In this document: positions 11,312 through 23,083 of the stretch, piece by piece
How positions within the stretch are numbered: position 1 is the stretch's first letter
Layout: each line of letters starts with the position of its first letter
Source of the DNA: JACQWX01 sp041662295
GTDB lineage: Bacteria; Elusimicrobiota; Elusimicrobia; UBA1565; UBA9628
Assembly: GCA_041662295.1 (NCBI GenBank)
Contig: JBAZSR010000001.1
Location: 10,874 to 74,873, forward strand
DNA length: 64,000 nucleotides
Direction: 5' to 3'
The notes under the pieces: model-generated
Told to the model about the DNA's origin: nothing
The model's input: only the letters and a program-made list of their open reading frames with translations
The model's database searches: none
Made by a program: the position numbers and the translations under genes

Positions 11312-12427
11312 ATGAAGATTGCTTGTACTAAAGAAACACTCATCCAAGCCGTGGAGACGATACAATCCGCTCTTTCCGCCAGGACGACCCTGCCCATCCT
11401 CCAGAACTTCCTCATGGAGACCGAGAACCGCAGGATCAAGTTCGTGTCCACCGACCTCGAGATGGGCATCAAGCACTACGCCCAAGGGGACGTTTCCAAC
11501 GACGGCAGCATCACGCTGCCGGCGCGCAAGGTCAGTGAGATCCTCCGCAGTCTTCCCAATGACAAGGACATCGAGCTCTCGGTCGACCCCGGGGGCAAGG
11601 TCCAGCTCAAGTGCGGGCGGTCCCATTTCGGCATCATCGGACAGCCGAAATCGGAGTACCCGGTCCTGCCCGAGTTCAATAAGAAAAACTCCTTCGAGGT
11701 CCCCGGCAAGGTCCTGGCGATCATGATCGAGAAGACCATCTTCTCGGTCTCCTCCGACGAGACCCGGCACGTGCTCAACGGCGTGTTCTGGTCCGCCAAG
11801 AACGGGTTGCTCGAGATGGTCTCCACCGACGGCCGCCGGCTCTCGGTCATGGCCAAGAAGATGCTCCCTCCGGACAAGAGCTTCCAGGTCATCGTGCCGA
11901 CGAAGGTCCTCACCGAGATGGAGCGCACGATCCGCAACCAGGGCGGCAAGGAGGGGGACGGCGAGAACGTCCTTCTCACGGTCAGCGAGAACCAGATCGG
12001 GTTCCAGATGAAGTCCACGACCATGATCTCGCGTCTCCTGACGGGGAGCTTTCCCAACTACCAGCAGGTCATCCCGCAGAAGAAGGATATCATGGTCGTG
12101 GTCGGGACCCAGGAGCTCCTGGACGTCACCAAGCGCGCGGCCCTGGCCGTGGGGGAGCGCGGCGGCGCGGTCAAATACACCCTGAGGCGCGGCGCCCTCG
12201 GGGTGGAGGCGCAGAGCCCGAACGTCGAGTGCAAGGACGAGCTCTCGCTCGACTACGACGGCCCCGAGTTCCAGGCGGCCTTCAACCCGGGCTTCGTGGT
12301 TGACGCTCTCAAGCACATCGACTCGGAGAAGACCCAGCTCTCCATGACGAGCCCAGTCAACCCCGTGCTCTTCGAGCCCGCGGGAGGTGACGATTACCGG
12401 TTCGTGGTCATGCCCATGAGGGCCTGA
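11312..12427 (+). CDS. dnaN: DNA polymerase III beta sliding clamp
   Basis: A 371-residue clamp starting MKIACTKETLIQAVETIQSA, comparable to other bacterial beta clamps, with three similar domains ending FRFVVMPMRA-like (YRFVVMPMRA). It encircles DNA and tethers polymerase III. Two ATGs lie close together (11306 and 11312); GGAG at 11300-11303 is correctly spaced only for 11312, so that start is preferred. The frame is open upstream to 11207 but that stretch is intergenic. Confidence 0.95.
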   Translation: MKIACTKETLIQAVETIQSALSARTTLPILQNFLMETENRRIKFVSTDLEMGIKHYAQGDVSNDGSITLPARKVSEILRSLPNDKDIELSVDPGGKVQLKCGRSHFGIIGQPKSEYPVLPEFNKKNSFEVPGKVLAIMIEKTIFSVSSDETRHVLNGVFWSAKNGLLEMVSTDGRRLSVMAKKMLPPDKSFQVIVPTKVLTEMERTIRNQGGKEGDGENVLLTVSENQIGFQMKSTTMISRLLTGSFPNYQQVIPQKKDIMVVVGTQELLDVTKRAALAVGERGGAVKYTLRRGALGVEAQSPNVECKDELSLDYDGPEFQAAFNPGFVVDALKHIDSEKTQLSMTSPVNPVLFEPAGGDDYRFVVMPMRA

Positions 12428-12431
12428 TCGG

Positions 12432-12716
12432 ATGGCGAGGCTCGTCAAGGCCGGCGACCTGGTCCGGGCGTTCCGCGCGCGCCGCGGCATCCAGGCCGAC
12501 AAGCTCTCCATCCTGAGCGCCATCTGGGAGCGCGAGTTGGGCTCCCTGGCCCGGCACCTCGAGCTCTCGGGTGTGCGGCGGGGGACGGTGTACGTGCGGC
12601 CGTCGTCGTCCGCCGCGGCGCAGGAGCTCCGGATGAGGGCCGTGTCGCTGATGAGGACGCTCAATAAATATTTCACGAGGGCCTGGATCAAGGAGCTCAA
12701 GACCACGGCCCGATGA
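12432..12716 (+). CDS. DciA-like DUF721 protein, probable replicative-helicase loader
   Basis: A 94-residue basic protein with the DUF721 pattern: WERELGSLARHLELSGVRRGTVYV then AQELRMRAVSLMRTLNKYF. DUF721 proteins include DciA, the ancestral loader of DnaB in bacteria lacking DnaC. Its position between dnaN and gyrB is the usual one. Its stop overlaps a possible gyrB start as ATGA. Confidence 0.8.
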   Translation: MARLVKAGDLVRAFRARRGIQADKLSILSAIWERELGSLARHLELSGVRRGTVYVRPSSSAAAQELRMRAVSLMRTLNKYFTRAWIKELKTTAR

Positions 12717-12793
12717 AGGACAGGAAGGCGGACAAGGCCGGGAAGAGAGAGGAAAAGCGGGCGCCGCAGACCAAGCCCGGCGAGGAAGAGACG

Positions 12794-15457
<2,664 letters not shown>

Positions 15458-15482
15458 CGAAGGACATCCAGGGACAGCGACC

Positions 15483-18005
15483 ATGACAGGCAAAACAGAA
15501 CAGCCGGGCATCCTGCCGGACAACATCGGGAACACCCTCCCGCGCGACATCGGCGCGGAGATGAGGGCCTCCTACATCGACTACTCCATGTCGGTCATCG
15601 TCGGGCGGGCTCTCCCCGACGTGCGCGACGGCCTCAAGCCCGTCCATCGGCGCATCCTCTACGCGATGCACACGGAGGGGCTCGCCTCCAACAAGAAGTA
15701 CTCCAAGTGCGCCGGCGTGGTCGGCGAGGTCCTCAAGAAGTACCACCCCCACGGCGACTCCGCGGTCTACGACGCCATGGTGCGCATGGTGCAGGAGTTC
15801 TCGCTCCTGCACCCGCTCATCGACGGGCAGGGCAACTTCGGCTCCGTGGACGGCGACCCGGCCGCGGCCTACCGGTACACCGAGTGCCGCCTCTCCAAGA
15901 TCGCCGAGGAGATGCTTGCCGACATCGAGCAGGAGACCGTCGACTTCGTTCCTAACTTCGACAACACCACGGTCGAGCCCACCGTGATGCCGTCGCGCTT
16001 CCCGAACCTGCTCATCAACGGCTCCTCGGGCATCGCGGTCGGCATGGCCACGAACATCCCGCCGCACAACCTGGCCGAGACCTGCGAGGCCGCCATCGCG
16101 CTCGTCAAGGAGCCCCGGATGGAGACCAAGGACCTCATGAAGATCATGAAGGGTCCGGACTTCCCCACCGGCGGCATCGTCCGCGGCAGGGCGGGCATCG
16201 TCAACTACTACGAGACCGGCCGCGGCTCGGTGAGCATCCAGGCCCGGACCGACATCGAGGACCTCAAGGGCAACCGCCAGGCCATCATCGTCACGGAGCT
16301 GCCCTACCAGGTCAACAAGGCGACCCTGCTGGAGACCATCGCGGACCTCGTGCGCGACAAGAAGATTCCGGACATCTCCGACATCCGCGACGAGAGCGAC
16401 CGCAAGGGTATGCGCGTGGTCATCGAGCTCAAGCGCGACGCCAACGCGAACGTGGTCCTCAACCAGCTTTTCAAGCACACGGCCATGGAGACTTCCATGG
16501 GCGTCATCCTCCTTTCGCTGGTCGACGGCCGCCCTCGGGTCCTGCCGGTGCGCGATATGCTCGGCCACTACATCCAGCACCGCAAGGCTGTGACGGTGCG
16601 GCGGACCAAGTTCGAGCTTCGCAAGGCCCAGGAGCGCTGCCACATCCTCGACGGCCTGCTCATCGCTCTCAAGAACATCGAGAAGGTCATCAAGATCATC
16701 CGCGGGTCGAAGGACACGGAGGAGGCCCGGGGCCGGCTCATTTCGGAGCTGACCCTGACCAAGATCCAGGCCCAGGCCATCCTCGACATGCGGCTCCATC
16801 AGCTCACCCGCCTCTCCGTCGACGACCTGCAGGCGGAGCACGACGCCCTCGTCAAGCGCATCGGCGAGCTCAAGGCCATCCTGGCGGATGTCAAGAAGGT
16901 CTTGGCCATCGTGGTCAAGGAGCTCGAGGCCGTCAAGGAGACCTTCGGCAGGAAGCGCCAGACCCAGATCACAGGAGACGCCGCGGAAATGACGCTCGAG
17001 GACCTCGTGGCCAAGGAGGAGGTGGTCATCTCCATCTCCAACCAGGGCTACATCAAGCGCATCCCGCTGGCGACCTACGAGGCCCAGGGCCGGGGCGGCA
17101 AGGGCATCATGGGCGCCGAGGTCAAGGAAGAGGATTGGATCGAGCACTTCTTCACCACGGACACCCACGCGACCCTGCTGTTCTTCACCTCGCGCGGCCG
17201 GGTCTTCGCCCTGCGCTCCTACGAGGTGCCCGAGGCGGGCCGGGCTTCCCGCGGCCGGGCCGCGGTCAATCTCCTGTCCATCTCCGGCGAGGAGCGCATC
17301 ACCGAGACCATCGCGATCCGCTCCTTCGCCGAGAAAAAGGGCAAGGAGACCTTCCTGGTCATGTGCACCAGGAACGGGACCATCAAGAAGACGCCCTTGG
17401 CGGACTTTGAGAACATCCGGCGCAGCGGCATCATCGCCATCGGCCTGGAGGAGGGAGACGTCCTCGTGGAGGCCCAGCATACCAGCGGGGAAGACGAGAT
17501 CCTCATCGCCACGAAGGACGGCATGTCCATCCGCTTCGCGGAGAGCGACGTGCGCGCCATGGGCAGGAGCGCCAAGGGTGTGCGCGGCATCAGGCTCTCC
17601 GAGAACGACCGGGTGGTCGGCATGGAGGCCTGCGCCCCGAACTCCAAGAAGACCCTGCTGACGGTCTGCGAGTTCGGCTACGGCAAAAGGACGGACCTCT
17701 CCGAGTACCGCGGCCAGCACCGCGGCGGCGGCGGGGTCATCACCATCAAGGCCACGGACCGCAACGGTTCGGTCATCGCCGTCAAGCTCGTCACGGACGA
17801 GGAGGACCTCATGGTGATGACGGAGAAAGGCAAGGCCGTGCGCCTGCGGTGCAGGGACATCAAGACGATCTCCCGGAACACCCAGGGAGTGCGCCTCGTG
17901 CGGCTCGAGGAGGGCGACCGGGTCGCGCGGGTCGCTCCCGTGGCTGTCGAGCTCATCCTCTCGCCCGAGGTCCCCCAGCCTCCCAAGCCCGATGCCGCGG
18001 CATAA
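15483..18005 (+). CDS. gyrA: DNA gyrase subunit A
   Basis: An 840-residue breakage-reunion subunit. The catalytic tyrosine is in AAYRYTECRL; the quinolone-resistance region reads HPHGDSAVYDAMVRM, with Ser and Asp at the classical positions, so the sequence looks wild type. The C-terminal pinwheel carries QGRGGKG at residues 535-541, one change from the gyrase-specific QRRGGKG box, supporting GyrA rather than ParC. It introduces negative supercoils together with GyrB. Confidence 0.96.
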   Translation: MTGKTEQPGILPDNIGNTLPRDIGAEMRASYIDYSMSVIVGRALPDVRDGLKPVHRRILYAMHTEGLASNKKYSKCAGVVGEVLKKYHPHGDSAVYDAMVRMVQEFSLLHPLIDGQGNFGSVDGDPAAAYRYTECRLSKIAEEMLADIEQETVDFVPNFDNTTVEPTVMPSRFPNLLINGSSGIAVGMATNIPPHNLAETCEAAIALVKEPRMETKDLMKIMKGPDFPTGGIVRGRAGIVNYYETGRGSVSIQARTDIEDLKGNRQAIIVTELPYQVNKATLLETIADLVRDKKIPDISDIRDESDRKGMRVVIELKRDANANVVLNQLFKHTAMETSMGVILLSLVDGRPRVLPVRDMLGHYIQHRKAVTVRRTKFELRKAQERCHILDGLLIALKNIEKVIKIIRGSKDTEEARGRLISELTLTKIQAQAILDMRLHQLTRLSVDDLQAEHDALVKRIGELKAILADVKKVLAIVVKELEAVKETFGRKRQTQITGDAAEMTLEDLVAKEEVVISISNQGYIKRIPLATYEAQGRGGKGIMGAEVKEEDWIEHFFTTDTHATLLFFTSRGRVFALRSYEVPEAGRASRGRAAVNLLSISGEERITETIAIRSFAEKKGKETFLVMCTRNGTIKKTPLADFENIRRSGIIAIGLEEGDVLVEAQHTSGEDEILIATKDGMSIRFAESDVRAMGRSAKGVRGIRLSENDRVVGMEACAPNSKKTLLTVCEFGYGKRTDLSEYRGQHRGGGGVITIKATDRNGSVIAVKLVTDEEDLMVMTEKGKAVRLRCRDIKTISRNTQGVRLVRLEEGDRVARVAPVAVELILSPEVPQPPKPDAAA

Positions 18006-18531
18006 GCTCGGCGCTGCGTTCGCCGCCGGGCTCGCTGCGCTCCTCGCGGCGTCCGTCGCGCGGGCCGAGATCCTCCTCGAGGGGGTCCACTGGCAGGCCG
18101 CCGCGGGCGTGCCTGCCGCGCTCCGGTTCCAGGACGTCGCGGGCCTGAGGCTGGCCGGCGGCGTCGTCAAGTCCCGGGTCCGCGCCCGGGTGAGGGTACG
18201 GAACGCTTCCCCCGTCTCGCGGGAGGGGATCCTCCTGCGCTACTCCGTGGCGGCCCGCCTTTCCCCGGCCTCGGCGCCCGCCGAGGCCGGGGAGAAGACC
18301 GCGTGGGCCGTCCCCTTCATCGTCGAGGAGAAGCGGGTCCCGAGGATCGGCGCCCAGCAGACCATCGAGGCGAGCCTTGACCCCACGACCATCCTCAGGC
18401 TCTATGCCGCCCGGGTGCGGCGGGCCGGCTACCGCATCCTGGGGCTCAGGCTCCAGGTCATGGTCGAGCCCCACCGGGGCGAGCAGCGCGACATCCAGAC
18501 GCTGGAAAGCGTCGTCAAGGTGACCGAATAG
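17992..18531 (+). CDS. Exported protein of unknown function
   Basis: A 179-residue protein with a clear signal peptide (LGAAFAAGLAALLAASVARA, cleavage near residue 26) and a mature part predicted to be mostly beta strand (VKSRVRARVRVRNASPV, YRILGLRLQVMVE). No catalytic motif is recognised. It starts 14 bp inside the gyrA 3' end and ends 2 bp before serS, so it is probably co-transcribed with both. Confidence 0.65.
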   Translation: MPRHKLGAAFAAGLAALLAASVARAEILLEGVHWQAAAGVPAALRFQDVAGLRLAGGVVKSRVRARVRVRNASPVSREGILLRYSVAARLSPASAPAEAGEKTAWAVPFIVEEKRVPRIGAQQTIEASLDPTTILRLYAARVRRAGYRILGLRLQVMVEPHRGEQRDIQTLESVVKVTE

Positions 18532-18533
18532 AA

Positions 18534-19836
18534 ATGCTAGACCCAAAAATCATCCGGCAGGACCCCGAGGCCGCGGCCAAGGGCATCAAGAGCAGGGGCG
18601 GCCGCTACCTCCCCGCGCTCGAGGATCTCATCGCCAAGGACGCGGAACATCGCAGGGTCCTGGCGCAGGTCGAGGAGCTCAGGGGCCTGAGGAACGCCCG
18701 ATCCAAGAAGATCGGGGCCGCCATGGCGGCCAAGGATCTCGCGCTCGCGGAGACCCTCAAGGCCGAGGTCTCCAAGCTCAAGACCGAGCTCGAGGCCGGC
18801 GAGACGGCCTTGAAGCCCCTGGCCGAGGCCAGCCGGCTGGCCTCCCTGGGCGTTCCCAACCTGCCGCACGATTCCGTGCCCGTGGGCGGCGGTCCCGAGG
18901 GCAACAAGGTCGTGCGCGGCGGCGCCCAGCCTCCTCCCCCCTCCTTCAAGCCTCTCGACCACCACGCCCTGGGCGAGAAGCTCGGGATCATCGACTTCGG
19001 CGCCGCAGTCCGGCTTGCCGGGTCGCGGTTCACCCTTCTGCGCGGCGCCGGCGCGAAGCTCGAGCGGGCGCTGATCTCCTTCATGCTCGAGCGGCACCTC
19101 GCCAAGGGCTACGAGGAGGTCTGGCCGCCCTACCTCGTCAAGCGCGAGGTCGCCGAAGGGACCGGGCAGCTCCCGAAGTTCGAGCCGGACCTCTACAAGA
19201 CCTCCACGGGCGAGGAGGAGGGCGACAAGGAGCTCTTCCTCATCCCCACGGCCGAGGTCCCGCTGACGAACCTCGTCAGGGGGCAGATCCTCGCGGAGGC
19301 CGTCCTGCCGCTGAAGTTCGCGGCCTTCACCCCCTGCTTCAGGCTCGAGGCCGGGTCCTACGGCAAGGACGTGCGCGGCCTCATCCGGGTCCATCAGTTC
19401 GACAAGGTCGAGCTCGTCTGGATCACCCGGCCCGAGGACTCCCTCGCGGCCCTCGAGACCCTCACCGCGGACGCGGAGGGCGTCCTGACGGCGCTGGGCA
19501 TCCCGCACCGCGTGGTGGAGCTCTGCACCGGCGACATGGGCTTCTCCTCGCGCAAGACCTACGACCTGGAGGTCTGGATGCCCGGAGAGGGCAAGTGGCG
19601 GGAGATCTCCTCCTGCTCCGACTGCGGCGACTTCCAGGCCCGCCGCATGGAGGCGCGCTTCCGGCGGGGGCCCAAAGGCGACCCCGAGTTCGTCCATACC
19701 CTCAACGGGAGCGGCGTCGCGGTGGGCAGGCTCTTCGCCGCGGTGCTCGAGAACTTCCAGGGGGCCGACGGCTCGGTCAAGCTCCCGCCGGCGCTGGNNN
19801 NNNNNNNGGGCGGAGGCCATCAAGCCCAAGCCATGA
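18534..19836 (+). CDS. serS: Seryl-tRNA synthetase, interrupted by an assembly gap
   Basis: Charges tRNA-Ser. The N-terminal coiled-coil arm (about 1-110) starts MLDPKIIRQDPEAAAKGIKS; class II motif 2 is FTPCFRLEAGSYGKDVRGLI and motif 3 is GSGVAVGRLFAAVLEN. The reading frame enters 10 Ns at 19798-19807 just after KLPPAL. Beyond the gap a different frame reads AEAIKPKP-stop (TGA 19834-19836), a plausible SerS C-terminus. The true gap is therefore probably a multiple of three bases rather than ten. The stop overlaps the next ATG as ATGA. Confidence 0.9.
19798..19807. other. Assembly gap of 10 Ns
   Basis: Ten undefined bases inside the 3' end of serS. Flanking coding frames agree only if the real length is divisible by three. 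Confidence 0.95.
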
Positions 19837-20744
19837 AGGGCGCGCCCACGATGGAGGACTTCGTGCGCATGGCGGACCCCTCCGCCGTGTGGCTGGAGAC
19901 CGCGCACCTCCTTCGCCTGATGTCGCCGACGGCCGACGTCAGGGGCGCGAAGACCGTCTTCAAGGACATCGTGGACCTCTTCGCGGGCCGCTACCCGGGC
20001 TACCGGGCCTGCAACACGGACTACCACGACCTCCAGCATACCACGGATACCCTGCTGGCCATGGTCCGGCTCATGCACGGGGCCGTCGTGGAGGGCCGGA
20101 AGTTCTCGGACCGCGAGCTCGCCGTGGCCGTGACGGCTGCCCTCACCCACGACACGGGCTACCTCCAGGAGGAGTCCGACCGCGGCGGCACGGGAGCCAA
20201 GTATACGGACTGTCACGTGGACCGCAGCGCGGCGTTCATGACGAAGTACTGCGTCCGGCGCGGACTGCCCGAGGATTTCCAGGCCGCGTGCGCCACGGTC
20301 CTGGGCTGCACGGGCCTGCACGTCGCCATCGATGGGGTGACCTTCGAGTCCGACAGCGTGGCGCTCCTAGGCAGGATGCTCGGGGCCGGCGACATCCTCG
20401 GCCAGATGGCGGACCGCTGCTACCTCGAGAAGCTCCTCTTCCTGTTCTACGAGTTCCAGGAGGGGAGGATCCCGGGCTTCACGGACGAGTACGACCTCCT
20501 GGCCAAGACCATCAAGTTCTACGACGTGACGCGCTTCCGGCTCGAGGGAGAGCTCGGCGGGGTCCACAAGTTCATGCGGTCCCACTTCAGGGAGCGCTGG
20601 GGCGTGGACCGCGACGTCTACGCGGACGTCATCGGCCGCCACATCGACTACCTCCGAACCAACCTCTCGAAGCACCGCGGCGACTACCGCGGCCTCTTCA
20701 AGCGCGGCGGGCTCGTGGAGCGGTTGAAGAAGGCCCGCGGGTAA
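19833..20744 (+). CDS. HD-domain metal-dependent phosphohydrolase, specificity unknown
   Basis: About 303 residues from the ATG at 19833, with an alternative ATG at 19851. DYHDLQHTTDTLLAM and LTHDTGYL provide the H...HD metal ligands, and the spacing resembles class I cyclic-nucleotide phosphodiesterases more than HD-GYP or ppGpp hydrolases. The C-terminal half is helical without a second recognisable domain. It is translationally coupled to serS and followed 42 bp later by a cyclic-nucleotide-binding-fold gene; a shared nucleotide signal is possible but not shown. Confidence 0.75.
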   Translation: MKGAPTMEDFVRMADPSAVWLETAHLLRLMSPTADVRGAKTVFKDIVDLFAGRYPGYRACNTDYHDLQHTTDTLLAMVRLMHGAVVEGRKFSDRELAVAVTAALTHDTGYLQEESDRGGTGAKYTDCHVDRSAAFMTKYCVRRGLPEDFQAACATVLGCTGLHVAIDGVTFESDSVALLGRMLGAGDILGQMADRCYLEKLLFLFYEFQEGRIPGFTDEYDLLAKTIKFYDVTRFRLEGELGGVHKFMRSHFRERWGVDRDVYADVIGRHIDYLRTNLSKHRGDYRGLFKRGGLVERLKKARG

Positions 20745-20786
20745 TCCTACACTCTCCCCAAGACGCCGCAGGACCCTGGAGGACCC

Positions 20787-21245
20787 ATGACCACGCTGAC
20801 CCTCAAGCCCATCCTCAAGAAGCAGGCCCTGTTGAAGGACCTCCCGGACAAGCACCTCGACCTGCTCGCCGGGTGCGCGGCCAACGTCCGCTTCGAGCGG
20901 GGAGACTACATCTTCCGCATCGACCAGCCGGCGGAGCACTTCTACCTCATCCGGCAGGGCCGGGTGGCGCTGGAGCTCCCCCGCACCCGCAAGGAGACCG
21001 CGGTCGTGCAGACCGTGGACGAGAACAACCTCCTGGGCTGGTCCTGGCTGGTCCCCCCCTACCGCTGGCACTTCTCGGCGAGGGTCATGGAGCCGGTCCT
21101 GGCGCTCAAGTTCGACGGAAAGTGCCTCAGGGCCAAGGCCGAGAAGGACCACGAGCTCGGCTACGAGCTCTACCGCCGCTTCCTCGGCGTGGTGGCGGAG
21201 CGCTTGAACGAGACCCTGCCGCAGGTCGTGGGTCTCTACCGGTAG
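20787..21245 (+). CDS. Cyclic-nucleotide-binding-domain protein without output domain
   Basis: A 152-residue single CNB/cupin fold: FERGDYIFRIDQPAEHFYLIRQGRVALEL is typical of beta strands 1-4. The phosphate-binding cassette is poorly conserved (NNLLGWSWLVPPYRWHFSA), with no GExxL...R pattern, so cyclic-nucleotide binding is doubtful. No helix-turn-helix is present. It lies between the HD-domain gene and the phoB-like gene. Confidence 0.75.
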   Translation: MTTLTLKPILKKQALLKDLPDKHLDLLAGCAANVRFERGDYIFRIDQPAEHFYLIRQGRVALELPRTRKETAVVQTVDENNLLGWSWLVPPYRWHFSARVMEPVLALKFDGKCLRAKAEKDHELGYELYRRFLGVVAERLNETLPQVVGLYR

Positions 21246-21278
21246 GGACGCCTCCGGGGAAGGAGGACGGACCAGGGC

Positions 21279-21959
21279 ATGCCCGAAGCGAAGATCCTGA
21301 TCGTCGAGGACGAGAAGACCCTGGTCAAGGTCCTGCGGTTCAACCTCGAGCGGGCGGGCTACCGCGTCGCCTCCGCCCATGACGGAGTTGAGGGTCTGGA
21401 GGCGTTCTTCCGGTTCCGGCCCGACCTCGTCATCCTCGACCTGATGCTCCCGAAGCTCGACGGATTCGAGTTCTGCAAGCGGGTGCGCAGGGACTCCCGG
21501 ACGCCCATCCTCATGCTGACCGCGCGCAAGGAAGAGGTGGACCGGATCCTCGGCCTGGAGCTCGGAGCCGACGACTATGTGACCAAGCCCTTCAGCGTGC
21601 GCGAGGTCCTGGCCCGGATCAAGGCGGTCCTGCGCCGGTCCGCACCTGCGCCGAGCGGGGCGCCGGTCCGGGCCGGCGGGCTGGAAGTGGACCTCGAGCG
21701 CTACGAGGTGGCCGTGGAGGGCCGCCCCGCGGACCTCAGCGCCAAGGAGTTCGAGCTCTTGCGCTGCCTGCTCGCGGCCGACGGCCGGGCCCTCTCCCGC
21801 GAGGACATCCTGGAGAAGGTCTGGGGCTATGACCGGGCCTTCGACATCGACACCCGGACCGTGGACCAGCACGTGGCGCGTCTGCGCGCCAAGCTCGGCG
21901 GGGAGGCGGGACGGCTTGTCACGGTCAAGAACGTGGGCTACCGCCTCAAGCGGGACTAG
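21279..21959 (+). CDS. OmpR/PhoB-family response regulator, probable phosphate regulator
   Basis: A 226-residue regulator. The receiver domain (1-120) has acidic pair D11/E12 region VEDE, phosphoacceptor Asp54 in VILDLMLP and Lys103 in VTKPF. The C-terminal winged helix ends TVDQHVARLRAKLGGEAGRLVTVKNVGYRLKRD. It is followed immediately by a histidine kinase, then a Pho-box-like site, a PhoU-like gene and two phosphate transporters, hence the PhoB assignment by context. Confidence 0.88.
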   Translation: MPEAKILIVEDEKTLVKVLRFNLERAGYRVASAHDGVEGLEAFFRFRPDLVILDLMLPKLDGFEFCKRVRRDSRTPILMLTARKEEVDRILGLELGADDYVTKPFSVREVLARIKAVLRRSAPAPSGAPVRAGGLEVDLERYEVAVEGRPADLSAKEFELLRCLLAADGRALSREDILEKVWGYDRAFDIDTRTVDQHVARLRAKLGGEAGRLVTVKNVGYRLKRD

Positions 21960-21960
21960 C

Positions 21961-22986
21961 GTGCCCCGTCCCCCCCGGCGGTTGTGGAGCACGAAGGTCA
22001 AGCTGGCAGCGGCCCTGTTCCTGGCCGCGGGGGCGGGACTGGCCGCCGGGAGGCTTCCTGTCGACCGGGCCGTCGCCGCGGCCCTGCTCCTGGCCGTCGC
22101 CGCCGCTGTCGCGGTCTGGCTCTGGCGCAGCCTGGTCCGGCCCATCGAGGACCTCAGCGAGGCCGCGGAGCGCCTGGCGGCCGGGGACTTCTCGGCCCGC
22201 GTGGTCTCGATCCCCGATGACGAGCACCGGGGGCTGGCCCTGGCCCTCAATCAGATGGCCGGCCGCATCCAGGAAGACATCTCCAGGCTCACGGCACTGG
22301 AGCGCACCCGGCGCGACTTCGTGGGCAACGTCTCCCATGAGCTGCGCACTCCGCTGGCCGCGGTGAAAGCCTATGCCGAGACCCTGGCATCGGGAGGGCC
22401 CGAGGACGAGGCCGGGCGCGCCGAGTTCGTGCGCGAGATCGAGAGGAACGCGGACCGCATGACCCGGCTCGTCGACGACCTGCTCGCCCTTTCCGCCTTG
22501 GAGTCGGGCGCCCGCGCCCCGGCCAAGGAGCCCGTCTCCCTGATGCGCGTCACCGGAGAGGTCGTGGCGGCCTTGAAGCCTCTGGCAGAGAAGAAGCGCA
22601 TCGTGCTGCGGGTCGTGCCCTTCTCCGACGTCCCCGACGTGCCCGCGGACCGCGGACAGCTCAAGCACGTGCTGTCGAACCTCATCGACAACGCGGTCAA
22701 ATACACCCCGGAGGCCGGCGTCGTCACGGTGAGGGCTGGCGTGGAGAAGGGGCACGCGCGCGTCTTCGTCGAAGACAACGGGGGCGGCATCCCGGCGGAG
22801 CACCTCTCCCGGGTCTTCGAGCGCTTCTACCGCGTGGACACGTCGCGCTCCCGCGAGATGGGCGGCACGGGCCTGGGCCTGGCCATCGTCAAGCATATCG
22901 TGGAGGCCCACGGCGGGCAGGTCCGTGCCGAGAGCGAGCCCGGAAAAGGCGCCGCGTTCAGCTTCACCCTGCCTCTTTCAGTCTGA
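21961..22986 (+). CDS. Membrane sensor histidine kinase, PhoR-like
   Basis: A 341-residue kinase from GTG 21961, one base after the regulator stop. Two hydrophobic segments (about 13-30 and 37-55) are separated by only a few residues, so there is no periplasmic sensor domain. HAMP follows at about 56-108, H-box VGNVSHELRTP with His126, N-box NLIDNAVKYTP, and G-boxes VEDNGGGIP and GGTGLGLAIVKH. Absence of an external sensor matches PhoR-type kinases that sense phosphate through the transporter and PhoU. Confidence 0.88.
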   Translation: MPRPPRRLWSTKVKLAAALFLAAGAGLAAGRLPVDRAVAAALLLAVAAAVAVWLWRSLVRPIEDLSEAAERLAAGDFSARVVSIPDDEHRGLALALNQMAGRIQEDISRLTALERTRRDFVGNVSHELRTPLAAVKAYAETLASGGPEDEAGRAEFVREIERNADRMTRLVDDLLALSALESGARAPAKEPVSLMRVTGEVVAALKPLAEKKRIVLRVVPFSDVPDVPADRGQLKHVLSNLIDNAVKYTPEAGVVTVRAGVEKGHARVFVEDNGGGIPAEHLSRVFERFYRVDTSRSREMGGTGLGLAIVKHIVEAHGGQVRAESEPGKGAAFSFTLPLSV

Positions 22987-22995
22987 CCTGCGGGG

Positions 22996-23035
22996 CCGTC
23001 ACGCGGCCGTCATGCGGGATTTTCCCCGCCGTCAC
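22996..23035 (+). promoter_or_regulatory. Pho-box-like phased direct repeats
   Basis: CCGTCAC (22996-23002), 4 bp, CCGTCAT (23007-23013), then CCGTCAC (23029-23035) at exactly two further 11-bp steps. The E. coli Pho box is two CTGTCAT-type 7-mers separated by 4 bp, so the first pair matches in length and spacing with one base changed. It sits between the phoR-like gene and the PhoU-like gene. Confidence 0.65.
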
Positions 23036-23083
23036 GGACTTTCCAGCGCCCGGATGCTATCCTGGTGGCCTCAGGAGGCTGAC

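Noticed and set aside
18534..20744. Fusion protein of seryl-tRNA synthetase and HD domain
   Set aside because: The join passes through undefined bases; the serS end and an ATG for the HD gene exist in other frames.
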